This document shows positions 1-6,101 of a DNA stretch of 6,188 bases, one piece after another. Location of the stretch: positions 1-6,188 of the forward strand of contig JAFGMJ010000143.1 of assembly GCA_016927635.1 (NCBI GenBank), read 5' to 3'. This stretch comes from Actinomycetota bacterium. GTDB taxonomy: Bacteria > Actinomycetota > Humimicrobiia > Humimicrobiales > Humimicrobiaceae. A model generated the notes under the pieces. It made no database searches and was not told where the DNA came from. It saw only the letters and a list, made by a program, of their open reading frames with translations. Both the position numbers and the translations under genes were made by a program. Positions within the stretch are counted from its first letter, which is position 1; each line of letters starts with the position of its first letter.

Positions 1-5
1 CACAA

Positions 6-10
6 CTCCT
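6..10 (-). promoter_or_regulatory. Shine-Dalgarno of a gene starting just left of the window
   Basis: AGGAG read leftward sits at the window edge inside a 14-base context almost identical to the isomerase RBS region (13 of 14 bases). By that analogy the start codon should lie about 5-7 nt beyond position 1. GTG at 3-1 is only 2 nt from the AGGAG and is an unlikely start. Confidence 0.5.
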
Positions 11-201
11 GTTTCCCTGTTAAAAATATTCTCCTGCAAAATCAAATTTTTTTAAGTACCAGACATTATTCATACAAATAAAAAGCCTGTGATAATAATA
101 ATTCGGAAAAATTTTTAAATTTCAGGGGGTAAAATCCTGTAATTTTTTTCCCGTATACATTATTTCGTTTAGAAAAATATTTTATTATCTGCCTAAAACT
201 T

Positions 202-220
202 AAAAGCAAACAAGGCTTTT
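202..220. repeat. Weak hairpin with T-rich flank in the intergenic region
   Basis: AAAAGC-N7-GCTTTT forms a 6-bp stem. On the plus strand it runs into six T; on the minus strand it is followed by AAGTTTT. It could act as a weak terminator for the operon or as a leader hairpin about 25-45 nt into a transcript from the promoter at 251-279. The stem is too A/T-rich for confidence. Confidence 0.3.
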
Positions 221-250
221 TTAAATATAAACTGTATAGTATATATAATT

Positions 251-279
251 ATTATACTTAAAAAAAAGATTCATGCAAA
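251..279 (-). promoter_or_regulatory. Candidate sigma70 promoter for the next leftward gene
   Basis: A perfect -10 TATAAT (251-256) lies 17 bp from a 4/6 -35 match, TTTGCA (274-279). It sits 30 nt after the isomerase stop codon and points left. A transcript would start near 245 and carry a leader of about 240 nt before the gene predicted just outside the window. An inverted repeat AGTATA-N9-TATACT (238-258) overlaps the -10, though such repeats are common in DNA this AT-rich. Confidence 0.45.
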
Positions 280-308
280 AGATGGCCTGCCGGGTAAAAC
301 AATTCATT

Positions 309-1289
309 TTATTTAAAGAGCATATCAGTAATAATATTCATATTATCAGCAAACCGGTAACCTTTAAGATTAGAGTCTATTTCGTCTGAGCGCATGCTTA
401 GCTTATCGGCAAGTTCCTTCATTTGCCATGTCATTTTTACAGCAAGCTCAAGGGTTTTAAACCTGTCATCCCTTGATGAAATTATATCTATTGTGGACCA
501 GGACTGGTAATCCGTTTTATTGAGAAAGTAAAAGAATTCCAGTATCTCCCAAAAATTTACTGTTCCCAGCACCATATCGGGGTCCGCATCTTTATAATTG
601 TCGTTTAAATGTATCTGGAAAAGTTTTTTATGCATGTCTATAAGCATAAGCGATTCCGCCAGTGACTCGCCAGCCATGAGCGCATGGCCTACGTCAAGTG
701 CACAGCCTATATTGTCAAGCCCCACATCATTTATAAAAGCAAGAGCTTTTCCAGTATCGCTTATAAGCTGCTTTTGCCTGGGATCTTTTGATTTTGCCTC
801 AATTGCTATTTTAACTGTCCTGTCATATTCTCCTATTTCACGCACTGTTTCTACAAAGTTCTGCCAGGCCAGGCTATAATCACACTGGAAAGGATAGTCA
901 AAGCCGTCATGAGCCGGCCATAATAGCACGCTTTCGGCTTTAAGCGCTTTACCAAGATCTATGCTCTCTTTCAGTCTTTTTATTGCTTCTTTGCGGATTT
1001 TGGAATCAGTCGAGCTGAACGCGCCATCCCTGTATTTCCTGTCGCTCCAGACTTCCGGCTCCATGACTGAGACTTTAAGATTATAATTTTCAAGAAGCTT
1101 TAAAAGCTTATCAGGGTCTGAAGGCAGAGGTTCTGTGGGATAAAAAACTACAAGTCCGGTAAGCCCGTCTATTTTTGAAAATGCTTCAAGCTTTTCTTCA
1201 AGCTTCATATCCTCATAATATCCGCCCGGGACATATCTTTCTGCATATGTGCCAAGGCACCAAAGATGTGCGTCTACTTTTAATTTCAT
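309..1289 (-). CDS. Xylose isomerase-like TIM-barrel sugar isomerase/epimerase (326 aa)
   Basis: Probable cytoplasmic metal-dependent sugar isomerase or epimerase of the xylose isomerase-like TIM-barrel superfamily (AP_endonuc_2 fold), complete at 326 aa. Motifs seen: VLLWPAHDGFDYP (121-133), IAIEAKSKDPRQ (161-172), CALDVGHALMAGE (196-208), FQIHLNDNY (224-232) and STIDIISSRDD (265-275). By family analogy the metal ligands would be E164, D199, H227 and D268. Asp as the fourth ligand, together with the E-x-K pattern E164/K166, recalls Pseudomonas-type L-rhamnose isomerase more than tagatose epimerases, which use Glu; this is inference from memory. No signal peptide is seen. The start is set by AGGAG ten bases upstream. 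It is last in the visible operon, 133 nt after the binding-protein gene and behind a strong hairpin, so it is probably made at a lower level. It likely acts on the imported sugar. Fold assignment is confident; substrate and exact reaction are unknown. Confidence 0.85.
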   Translation of the reverse strand: MKLKVDAHLWCLGTYAERYVPGGYYEDMKLEEKLEAFSKIDGLTGLVVFYPTEPLPSDPDKLLKLLENYNLKVSVMEPEVWSDRKYRDGAFSSTDSKIRKEAIKRLKESIDLGKALKAESVLLWPAHDGFDYPFQCDYSLAWQNFVETVREIGEYDRTVKIAIEAKSKDPRQKQLISDTGKALAFINDVGLDNIGCALDVGHALMAGESLAESLMLIDMHKKLFQIHLNDNYKDADPDMVLGTVNFWEILEFFYFLNKTDYQSWSTIDIISSRDDRFKTLELAVKMTWQMKELADKLSMRSDEIDSNLKGYRFADNMNIITDMLFK

Positions 1290-1299
1290 TTGACCACTA

Positions 1300-1304
1300 C
1301 TCCT
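1300..1304 (-). promoter_or_regulatory. Ribosome binding site of the isomerase gene
   Basis: AGGAG lies 10 nt upstream of the ATG at 1289, slightly long spacing but the only purine-rich site available; it supports this start. The surrounding 14 bases (1295-1308) match the left window edge (1-14) at 13 of 14 positions. Confidence 0.7.
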
Positions 1305-1344
1305 GTTTATTTAAAAATTTAAATCATTTTTGACTTATTATGAT

Positions 1345-1382
1345 AAAATTGGCAGGATTTACATGCAAATCCTGCCAATTTT
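1345..1382 (-). terminator. Strong perfect hairpin after the binding-protein gene; likely partial terminator or mRNA stabiliser
   Basis: A perfect 16-bp inverted repeat (1345-1360 with 1367-1382, core GGCAGGATTT/AAATCCTGCC) encloses a 6-nt loop. In the direction of the operon it is preceded by A6 and followed by only four T before ATCAT, so termination of leftward transcripts should be incomplete. On the other strand the T-run is six, so it could also block rightward transcription. It sits between the binding-protein and isomerase genes, where it could lower downstream expression and protect the binding-protein message from 3' decay. The structure is seen directly; the function is inferred. 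Confidence 0.8.
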
Positions 1383-1384
1383 TT

Positions 1385-1401
1385 AACTGTTAAAAACAGT
1401 T
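1385..1401 (-). repeat. Small hairpin adjoining the strong hairpin
   Basis: Perfect inverted repeat AACTGTT-aaa-AACAGTT (7-bp stem, 3-nt loop). In transcription order it comes first, 21 nt after the binding-protein stop, and is separated from the 16-bp stem by two bases. The two stems could stack into one compact 3' structure. A role in stability or termination is inferred. Confidence 0.6.
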
Positions 1402-1422
1402 TCTAGTATTTTACCCCTGGAT

Positions 1423-2442
1423 TTATTCTGCAGGAAATGCAGAATTACCGGTTTTCTCAAGTATTTCAGCAGCAATATCATCTATGTTTTCAGGTGTAAT
1501 CAGTTTTACGTCTACAGGTACCTCAACATTCTCATAGAATTTACCGTCAAGCAGTATTTCTTTGAGTATTTCCACTGACCTGTAGCCGATGTAATAAGGT
1601 TCCTGAAGAATGGTGGCATCAAGAACACCGTCTTTTATTGCCTGGAATTCCTCAGGGTCACCATTATAGCCAACTGACCATATGTCTTTTCCTGCTGCCT
1701 GTATTGCCTGTGCTGCGCCTACAGCTTCACGGCCGCTTGTAAAATAAACGCCTGCAACATCAGGCACTGCAGAAAGAATCTGCTGCATGGTATCATAGCC
1801 GCCTTCTGCGCTGGGGTTCTGTACAATTATATTGGCTGCAACATTATATCCGAGTTCAAGCGCCTTTGACAGAAAACCTTCACCCCTCTGCCTTGCATAT
1901 GTCCACTGCGGCAGCAGGTTTCCAAGTCCCAGTGGTTTGCTTGTGTCGTTTATTTTGCTTGCCAGAAACTCAGCTGCAAGCTCGCCGCCCTTGAAGTTAT
2001 TCGATATCATGAGTGCATTAACCGGGCCGGATTTTCCAATATCTGCACATACTACCGGTATTCCTGCCATTCTTGCATTTTCAACTGCAGGGCCTATTGC
2101 ACCCGGATCAACTGGGGTTACTACAATACCGCTTACCCCCTGGCCGACAAATGAGTTTAAGTCCTGGACCATTTTTGTTGCATCGCTGTTCTGGTCTATC
2201 ATTACATACTTAAAGCCAAGATCTTCGCATGCATCCTTAACGCCCTTTTCAACATTCTGGAAAAATGTGAATTCCATGGTCCAGACTGAAAACCCTATTG
2301 TAATATCGCCCGCATTTTCAAAAGTTTTTACCTGCATTCCGCCTTCTTCTGCCTCTTCCTTTTTGCAGCCGATAAAGGATAGCGTGATTACCATGGCCAG
2401 ACATAGAGCAGCAATGACAGTAATTTTTACATACCTTTTCAT
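1423..2442 (-). CDS. CUT2-type sugar ABC transporter substrate-binding lipoprotein (339 aa)
   Basis: Extracytoplasmic sugar-binding protein of the RbsB/Peripla_BP_4 type that delivers a monosaccharide to the permease pair. Residues 1-25 form a lipoprotein signal: basic MKRYVK, a hydrophobic stretch, then the lipobox FIGC with the lipidated Cys at 26. Phe at -3 is less usual than Leu. An acidic linker KKEEAEE follows. The mature part shows the family landmarks: GFSVWTMEFTFF (50-61), whose aromatic residues may stack on the sugar; IDQNSD (82-87); GIVVTPVDPGAIGPAVENA (105-123), with IPVVCADI (128-135); YARQRGEGF (182-190); GYNGDPEEFQAIKDG (258-272); and ATILQEPYYIG (276-286). The Arg near 184/186, Asn260/Asp262 and Gln280 lie where RbsB-type proteins contact the ligand. 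Length is normal. It lies 63 nt after permease 2 and has a near-ideal RBS, fitting its need to exceed the membrane parts. The ligand (pentose, hexose or other) cannot be assigned. Confidence 0.95.
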   Translation of the reverse strand: MKRYVKITVIAALCLAMVITLSFIGCKKEEAEEGGMQVKTFENAGDITIGFSVWTMEFTFFQNVEKGVKDACEDLGFKYVMIDQNSDATKMVQDLNSFVGQGVSGIVVTPVDPGAIGPAVENARMAGIPVVCADIGKSGPVNALMISNNFKGGELAAEFLASKINDTSKPLGLGNLLPQWTYARQRGEGFLSKALELGYNVAANIIVQNPSAEGGYDTMQQILSAVPDVAGVYFTSGREAVGAAQAIQAAGKDIWSVGYNGDPEEFQAIKDGVLDATILQEPYYIGYRSVEILKEILLDGKFYENVEVPVDVKLITPENIDDIAAEILEKTGNSAFPAE

Positions 2443-2447
2443 TTTTA

Positions 2448-2453
2448 CCTCCT
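2448..2453 (-). promoter_or_regulatory. Very strong ribosome binding site of the binding-protein gene
   Basis: AAAGGAGGT precedes the ATG at 2442, with the AGGAGG core 5 nt away. It is the best Shine-Dalgarno match in the window and decides the start. This fits the expected excess of binding protein over membrane components. Confidence 0.9.
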
Positions 2454-2474
2454 TTAATAATTTTAAAAAAAATA

Positions 2475-2538
2475 AAATTTTATCCTCTTCATCACTCCTT
2501 TCAGGTCAGAATTCTCCCTGACCGAGAAGATAAAATTT
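2475..2538 (-). repeat. Nested inverted repeats across the permease 2 stop and the spacer before the binding-protein gene
   Basis: An inner hairpin pairs GGTCAG (2504-2509) with CTGACC (2518-2523) around an 8-nt loop; the permease 2 stop codon lies within one arm. An outer 10-bp pair, AAATTTTATC (2475-2484) with GATAAAATTT (2529-2538), encloses it but is nearly all A/T. The structure would lie just upstream of the strong RBS at 2448-2453 and would leave that RBS free. It could be a processing or decay-barrier element that sets the permease to binding-protein ratio. Pairing is visible; function is not shown. Confidence 0.4.
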
Positions 2539-3486
2539 CAGTTTATTAAGTGAGACTGCAAATATCATAACAAGTCCTGTTGCAACCTGCTGCCAGTAGG
2601 AATTTACCTGCAGAAGTCCCAGACCATTGTCAAGAAAAGTTATAATAAGTGCAGCAACCAGCGCCCCTCCAAGGCTTCCGTTTCCTCCAGACAAAGCAGT
2701 TCCTCCAAGCACAACTGCTGTTATTACCTGAAACTCATAATTCTGTCCCATAAGACCGGGGTTTGCTGAACCCAGGTTGGCTGAATTTACAACTGCAGAT
2801 ATGCCTACAAAAAGACCCAGCAGGGTAAACACAAGTATTTTGATATTATCAACATTTATTCCTGAAAGAGCCGCAGCTTTTGAATTTGTGCCCACTGCAA
2901 TTATATATCTTCCAACAGGGGATTTCCTCAAAAGCAGGTAAGCGATAACGTAACAAATACCCATTAAAAGTACAGGGAATGGGACAATACCAAAAAGCTT
3001 GCCATTTCCCAGATATAACCAAAACCTGTCGCTTATATAAACAGGAGCATTATTTGTGTATATGAAAGCAAGGGCCCGGAAAACAAAAAGCATGCCCAGG
3101 GTAGTAATAAAAGCAGGTATTCTCAGCTTTGTAACAAATATCCCGTTTATAAAACCAAGAAAACATGAAATCAAAAGAGTAGATATTACACCTGCGACAC
3201 CGCCAATTTTGGGGGCAAATGATGAACCGAGCACTGCAACCAGTGCAAGCATGGAACCAATAGATATATCAAAATTTCCTGTCATTATAACAAAGGTCAT
3301 GCCGATTGCCGCAATGCCCACATATGAAGCAAAACTTAAATTATTAAGAATATTATAACTTGTGGCAAAATTCGGATTTGTTATTGAGAAAACCGCCACA
3401 AGAATTACAAAAATCAGGGGCAGGCCGAAATTGCCCCAGTAAACACCGAATATTTGTTTTCTTTGTCTTAACCTGTAGTCATCCAT
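2506..3486 (-). CDS. CUT2-type sugar ABC transporter permease 2, RbsC-like (326 aa)
   Basis: Integral membrane permease of the BPD_transp_2 (RbsC/XylH/MglC) family; it forms half of the translocation channel. About eight to ten hydrophobic segments are visible, roughly at residues 20-38, 50-70, 76-92, 97-118, 122-143, 168-187, 215-236, 252-290 and 300-320. Family landmarks are GMTFVIMTGNFDISIGSM (62-79), the usual G-x-D-[IL]-S-[IV]-G-S loop; FITTLGM (126-132); SPVGRYIIAVGTNSKAAALSGI (189-210), the cytoplasmic loop that likely couples to the ATPase; and the Gly-rich VVLGGTALSGGNGSLGGA (258-275). The basic N-terminus, MDDYRLRQRK, is cytoplasmic. It begins 24 nt after permease 1 stops. The bases before its ATG are A-rich with no Shine-Dalgarno, so it may depend on translational coupling. 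Sequence differs clearly from permease 1, so the two are paralogues rather than a recent duplication. Confidence 0.94.
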   Translation of the reverse strand: MDDYRLRQRKQIFGVYWGNFGLPLIFVILVAVFSITNPNFATSYNILNNLSFASYVGIAAIGMTFVIMTGNFDISIGSMLALVAVLGSSFAPKIGGVAGVISTLLISCFLGFINGIFVTKLRIPAFITTLGMLFVFRALAFIYTNNAPVYISDRFWLYLGNGKLFGIVPFPVLLMGICYVIAYLLLRKSPVGRYIIAVGTNSKAAALSGINVDNIKILVFTLLGLFVGISAVVNSANLGSANPGLMGQNYEFQVITAVVLGGTALSGGNGSLGGALVAALIITFLDNGLGLLQVNSYWQQVATGLVMIFAVSLNKLKFYLLGQGEF

Positions 3487-3510
3487 TTGTTTTTTTTAGA
3501 ATTATAAATA

Positions 3511-4473
3511 TTAAACTTTGATTCCCTTGATTTTTGCAGCTTCAAGGTATCTCTTACGTAAACCGTCAACAAATAATGCAAAAAGAAGCACCAGGCCAAC
3601 TGAAAGAAGCTGGTAAAAATACTGCACCTTCACAAGATTTAATCCATAATAAATCATGGAAATAAAGATTCCCGCAAAAACAGCGCCTATGAGATTGCCT
3701 CTTCCTCCTGCAAGACTGGTTCCGCCAAGTATGGTTATTGTAATAACTGTAAGAGTAAAACCTGGAGCCATACTTGGGATTCCTATCATTGCCTGAGATG
3801 TCCTTATTACACCATTTATGCTTGCAGTCAGTGATACCAGTACATAAACCATTATCTTTACAAAAGTAACATTAAGTCCCGATATCCTTGCGGCATTCTC
3901 ATTTGACCCGACAGCTGAAATGTGCCTGCCAAGCGAACTCTGATACAAAAGCAGATAAAAGATTATAAAAAGTACCAGCATTATCCATATTGGATTTGGT
4001 ATACCCAAAAGCTTTCCGGTGCCTATGACTGTAAATCTTGCAACGCTTATAGGTATCTGCTTGCCGTCTGCTATAAGCAATGACGCTCCCCTTACTATTG
4101 TAGCCATTGAAAGAGTTGTTATAAGGGGGTTAACGCCAAATTTGGTTATTATGACGCCATTTAAAAATCCTACAAAAGCGCTTATTATTAAGGATACTAT
4201 TATTGCGCCGGGTATTCCTATATCAGGAATAAGTACTGATAAAAATACACTTGTAAGGCCCACCAAAGCATCTACGGAAAGGTCGAAGCCGCCGCTTGTA
4301 ATTGCAAGCACCATGCCAAAACTCACAATGACACCATAAGTGCCCTGAGTGATGATATTTAGAATTGTATCAGTTTTTAAAAAATTGGGGCTTGCAATTG
4401 CCAGGAATATTCCGGCAAGCACAATAAGGATAAAAATCCCGATCTTCTCATAAAGTTTTAAGAACTTTACCAT
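3511..4473 (-). CDS. CUT2-type sugar ABC transporter permease 1, RbsC-like (320 aa)
   Basis: Second membrane permease of the BPD_transp_2 (RbsC-like) family and presumed heterodimer partner of the permease encoded next. Hydrophobic segments lie at about 10-28, 41-60, 66-83, 88-110, 115-135, 160-178, 204-222, 240-278 and 285-303. Landmarks are GMVLAITSGGFDLSVDAL (53-70), PLITTLSMATIVRG (116-129), SSLGRHISAVGSNENAARISGL (179-200, the presumed ATPase-coupling loop) and ITILGGTSLAGGRGNLIGA (246-264). In the first motif the family normally has LSVGS; here Gly-Ser is replaced by Asp68-Ala69, a small departure not shared by permease 2 (ISIGS). The C-terminus is basic (RKRYLEAAKIKGIKV). The start follows AAGGAG at a 4-nt spacing. 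It lies 83 nt after the ATPase gene, a spacer longer than the 24 nt to permease 2. Substrate is not inferable from sequence alone. Confidence 0.94.
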   Translation of the reverse strand: MVKFLKLYEKIGIFILIVLAGIFLAIASPNFLKTDTILNIITQGTYGVIVSFGMVLAITSGGFDLSVDALVGLTSVFLSVLIPDIGIPGAIIVSLIISAFVGFLNGVIITKFGVNPLITTLSMATIVRGASLLIADGKQIPISVARFTVIGTGKLLGIPNPIWIMLVLFIIFYLLLYQSSLGRHISAVGSNENAARISGLNVTFVKIMVYVLVSLTASINGVIRTSQAMIGIPSMAPGFTLTVITITILGGTSLAGGRGNLIGAVFAGIFISMIYYGLNLVKVQYFYQLLSVGLVLLFALFVDGLRKRYLEAAKIKGIKV

Positions 4474-4477
4474 TTTG

Positions 4478-4483
4478 CTCCTT
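4478..4483 (-). promoter_or_regulatory. Ribosome binding site of permease 1
   Basis: AAGGAG with a 4-nt gap (CAAA) to the ATG at 4473. Spacing is on the short side but the match is good and supports the chosen start. Confidence 0.7.
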
Positions 4484-4487
4484 ATGT

Positions 4488-4506
4488 GATAATGCCAGTT
4501 ATTATC
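4488..4506 (-). repeat. Short inverted repeat just upstream of the permease 1 RBS
   Basis: GATAAT and ATTATC form a 6-bp A/T-rich stem around a 7-nt loop, ending 4 nt before the Shine-Dalgarno of permease 1. The rest of the 83-nt spacer (4474-4556) is made of A- and T-runs with no clear promoter or terminator. This may be chance in AT-rich DNA. Confidence 0.25.
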
Positions 4507-4556
4507 TTCTTAAAAAAACTTTTTTTAAAATAATTTTTTTTATAAATTTAATGCTG

Positions 4557-6101
4557 CTATACCTCAAGCTTATTGTTGCTTATGTTCTGGCCTATCTGGG
4601 CAGCAACAAGTTTTTCCTCATTCATGTTTTCCCTGTTGAACTCTGCAACCAATTTACCTTTATAAAGTACAAGGCATCTGTCAGTCAAGTTTACAAGCTC
4701 AGGCAGCTCCGAAGAGGAAAGTATTATCGAAATCCCTTTATTTGCAAGCTCCCTCATTATTCTGTGTATCTCTGCTTTGGCTCCCACATCTATTCCCCTT
4801 GTAGGCTCAAGAAGTATAAGTATTTTACAATTGCTGATTAAAGTGCGGCCTATTATGACTTTCTGCTGATTGCCTCCGCTTAGAAAAATTATCCTCTGGT
4901 TCAAATCTGCAAATTTAATATCAAGCTCTCTGCTTATCTGGTCAAAAACTTTCTTTTCCTTTACATTTTTGACAAAAAGGCCCTTAAAGAAAGTAAGTGT
5001 TTTTATGACAATTATTGTAAGATTCTGTAGCACTGACATGTCATAAAGTATTCCTTCTCCCTTCCTGTCTTCAGTTACAAACCCTATTCCAAGATTTATG
5101 GCGTCTTTGGTGGTTTTTATAAGCACTTTATTACCGTTAAAATAAACATCCCCCTTTGTCTTTGGTGTTGCGCCATAAAGGGACCTTAGAAGATGGTGTA
5201 TGCCTGAACCTAAAACTCCTGCAAATCCCAGTATCTCGCCTTTGTAAAGCTTGAAATTTATATCATAAGCATGATCCGCAATAGTATAGTCTTTTACTTC
5301 CATAACAGTCTCTTTTTGAGCCAAAGTGCCTGCTTCACCGCCAAAATAGTCTTTTACGACTTTGCCCACCATCATTGAAACCACTTCATCCTCATTTGTC
5401 TGGGACGTAAGTTTTGTGCTTATTTTTTCGCCGTCCCGGAGAACTGTTATTCGCTCTGATAGTTTGAATGCCTCTTCAAGGCGGTGAGATATATAAATGA
5501 TTGAAACTCCATTTTTTTTAAGTTCATTTATAACTTCAAAAAGTTTTATCACTTCTTTTTCTGTAAGTGTTGCAGTCGGCTCATCCATGATTATAAGCCT
5601 TGCATCAAGCGAAAGCGCCTTCGCTATTTCAACCATCTGTCTTTCGGCAACGGAAAGGTCAGAGACAAATCTTTTACAGTCAAGATCTATATCCAGCCTG
5701 TCAAGTATGCTTTTTGCATTTGCATTTATTTTTTTCCAGTTGATAAACAGTTTTCCAAAAATTTTTGGCTCCCGCCCTATAAATATGTTCTCAGCTACGG
5801 AAAGATCAGGTACAAGATTAAATTCCTGGTATATGACTGCTATTCTATTCTGTTGAGCCTGATGGGTATTTGAAAATGAGACCTTTCTTCCTTCAAGGAT
5901 TATATCACCGGAATCCGGCCTGTACAGGCCGCTCAATATTTTTATAAGGGTTGACTTTCCTGCGCCGTTTTCACCAACCAGTGCATGGACTTCGCCATAT
6001 TGGACATCAAAATCGACATTTTTCAAGGCAATTACACCAGGAAATATCTTGGTGATATTTTTCATCAGAAGAACAGTATTGTTTTTCTTAGCAGTATCCA
6101 T
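4557..6101 (-). CDS. CUT2-type sugar ABC transporter ATPase, fused double NBD, RbsA/MglA/XylG-like (514 aa)
   Basis: Cytoplasmic energy-coupling subunit with two fused ATPase domains, the normal layout and length (about 500 aa) for RbsA/MglA/XylG. Domain 1 (about 10-250) is intact: Walker A GENGAGKST (43-51), Q-loop Q92, family-type signature LSVAERQ (149-155), Walker B LIIMDEP (169-175) with catalytic E174, and switch H206. Domain 2 (about 265-500) has canonical signature LSGGNQQKV (407-415) and EPTRGIDVGAK (432-442) but a degenerate nucleotide site. Its Walker A equivalent is GVLGSGIHHL (295-304), where the family usually reads GxxGAGRTEL, and its Walker B is ILILLEP, with Leu431 in place of the expected Asp. 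No switch His is present (SSSELPE), which is normal here. One hydrolytic site, domain 1 Walker motifs plus domain 2 LSGG, should therefore work. An in-frame TAA two codons upstream makes this ATG the first possible start. No Shine-Dalgarno is seen. It is the first gene of the visible operon. Confidence 0.96.
   Translation of the reverse strand: MDTAKKNNTVLLMKNITKIFPGVIALKNVDFDVQYGEVHALVGENGAGKSTLIKILSGLYRPDSGDIILEGRKVSFSNTHQAQQNRIAVIYQEFNLVPDLSVAENIFIGREPKIFGKLFINWKKINANAKSILDRLDIDLDCKRFVSDLSVAERQMVEIAKALSLDARLIIMDEPTATLTEKEVIKLFEVINELKKNGVSIIYISHRLEEAFKLSERITVLRDGEKISTKLTSQTNEDEVVSMMVGKVVKDYFGGEAGTLAQKETVMEVKDYTIADHAYDINFKLYKGEILGFAGVLGSGIHHLLRSLYGATPKTKGDVYFNGNKVLIKTTKDAINLGIGFVTEDRKGEGILYDMSVLQNLTIIVIKTLTFFKGLFVKNVKEKKVFDQISRELDIKFADLNQRIIFLSGGNQQKVIIGRTLISNCKILILLEPTRGIDVGAKAEIHRIMRELANKGISIILSSSELPELVNLTDRCLVLYKGKLVAEFNRENMNEEKLVAAQIGQNISNNKLEV

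Larger units (their letters stand above)
1..308. other. Gene-free AT-rich intergenic region
   Basis: No credible protein or RNA gene is seen. The region holds the leftward promoter, the weak hairpin and the edge RBS listed separately. A 4-bp CAGG/CCTG pairing near 123-138 and a 17-codon leftward frame (73-20) are also visible but are weak. No strong terminator follows the isomerase stop at 309, so operon transcripts may run on into the next gene. No riboswitch that I recognise is present in the leader. Confidence 0.6.

Noticed and set aside
20..73. Leftward 17-codon frame MNNVWYLKKFDFAGEYF in the leader of the next gene
   Set aside because: No Shine-Dalgarno at proper spacing and no run of a single regulatory amino acid or adjoining terminator typical of leader-peptide attenuation; probably chance.
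123..138. CAGG/CCTG pairing as an operon terminator
   Set aside because: Only four paired bases with a 9-nt loop; the following T-run exists on the plus strand only, where there is no gene to terminate.
1832..2521. Long open frame of 229 codons on the plus strand opposite the binding-protein gene
   Set aside because: It lies almost wholly antisense to a clear RbsB-type gene, its translation is Ser/Pro-rich without recognisable domain or membrane pattern, and it has no good RBS; it is a shadow of minus-strand codon bias.
2506..4473. The two permease genes as a recent tandem duplication
   Set aside because: They share family motifs but differ at most other positions and in their N- and C-termini; ancient paralogues typical of two-permease CUT2 systems.
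4501..4550. Runs of A and T between ATPase and permease 1 as a promoter or terminator
   Set aside because: No G/C-containing stem before a T-run and no paired -35/-10 hexamers; ordinary AT-rich spacer.
5497..5856. Plus-strand open frame of 119 codons opposite the ATPase gene
   Set aside because: Entirely antisense to conserved ATPase motifs (Walker B and signature of domain 1), Ser/Ile-rich and without family features.
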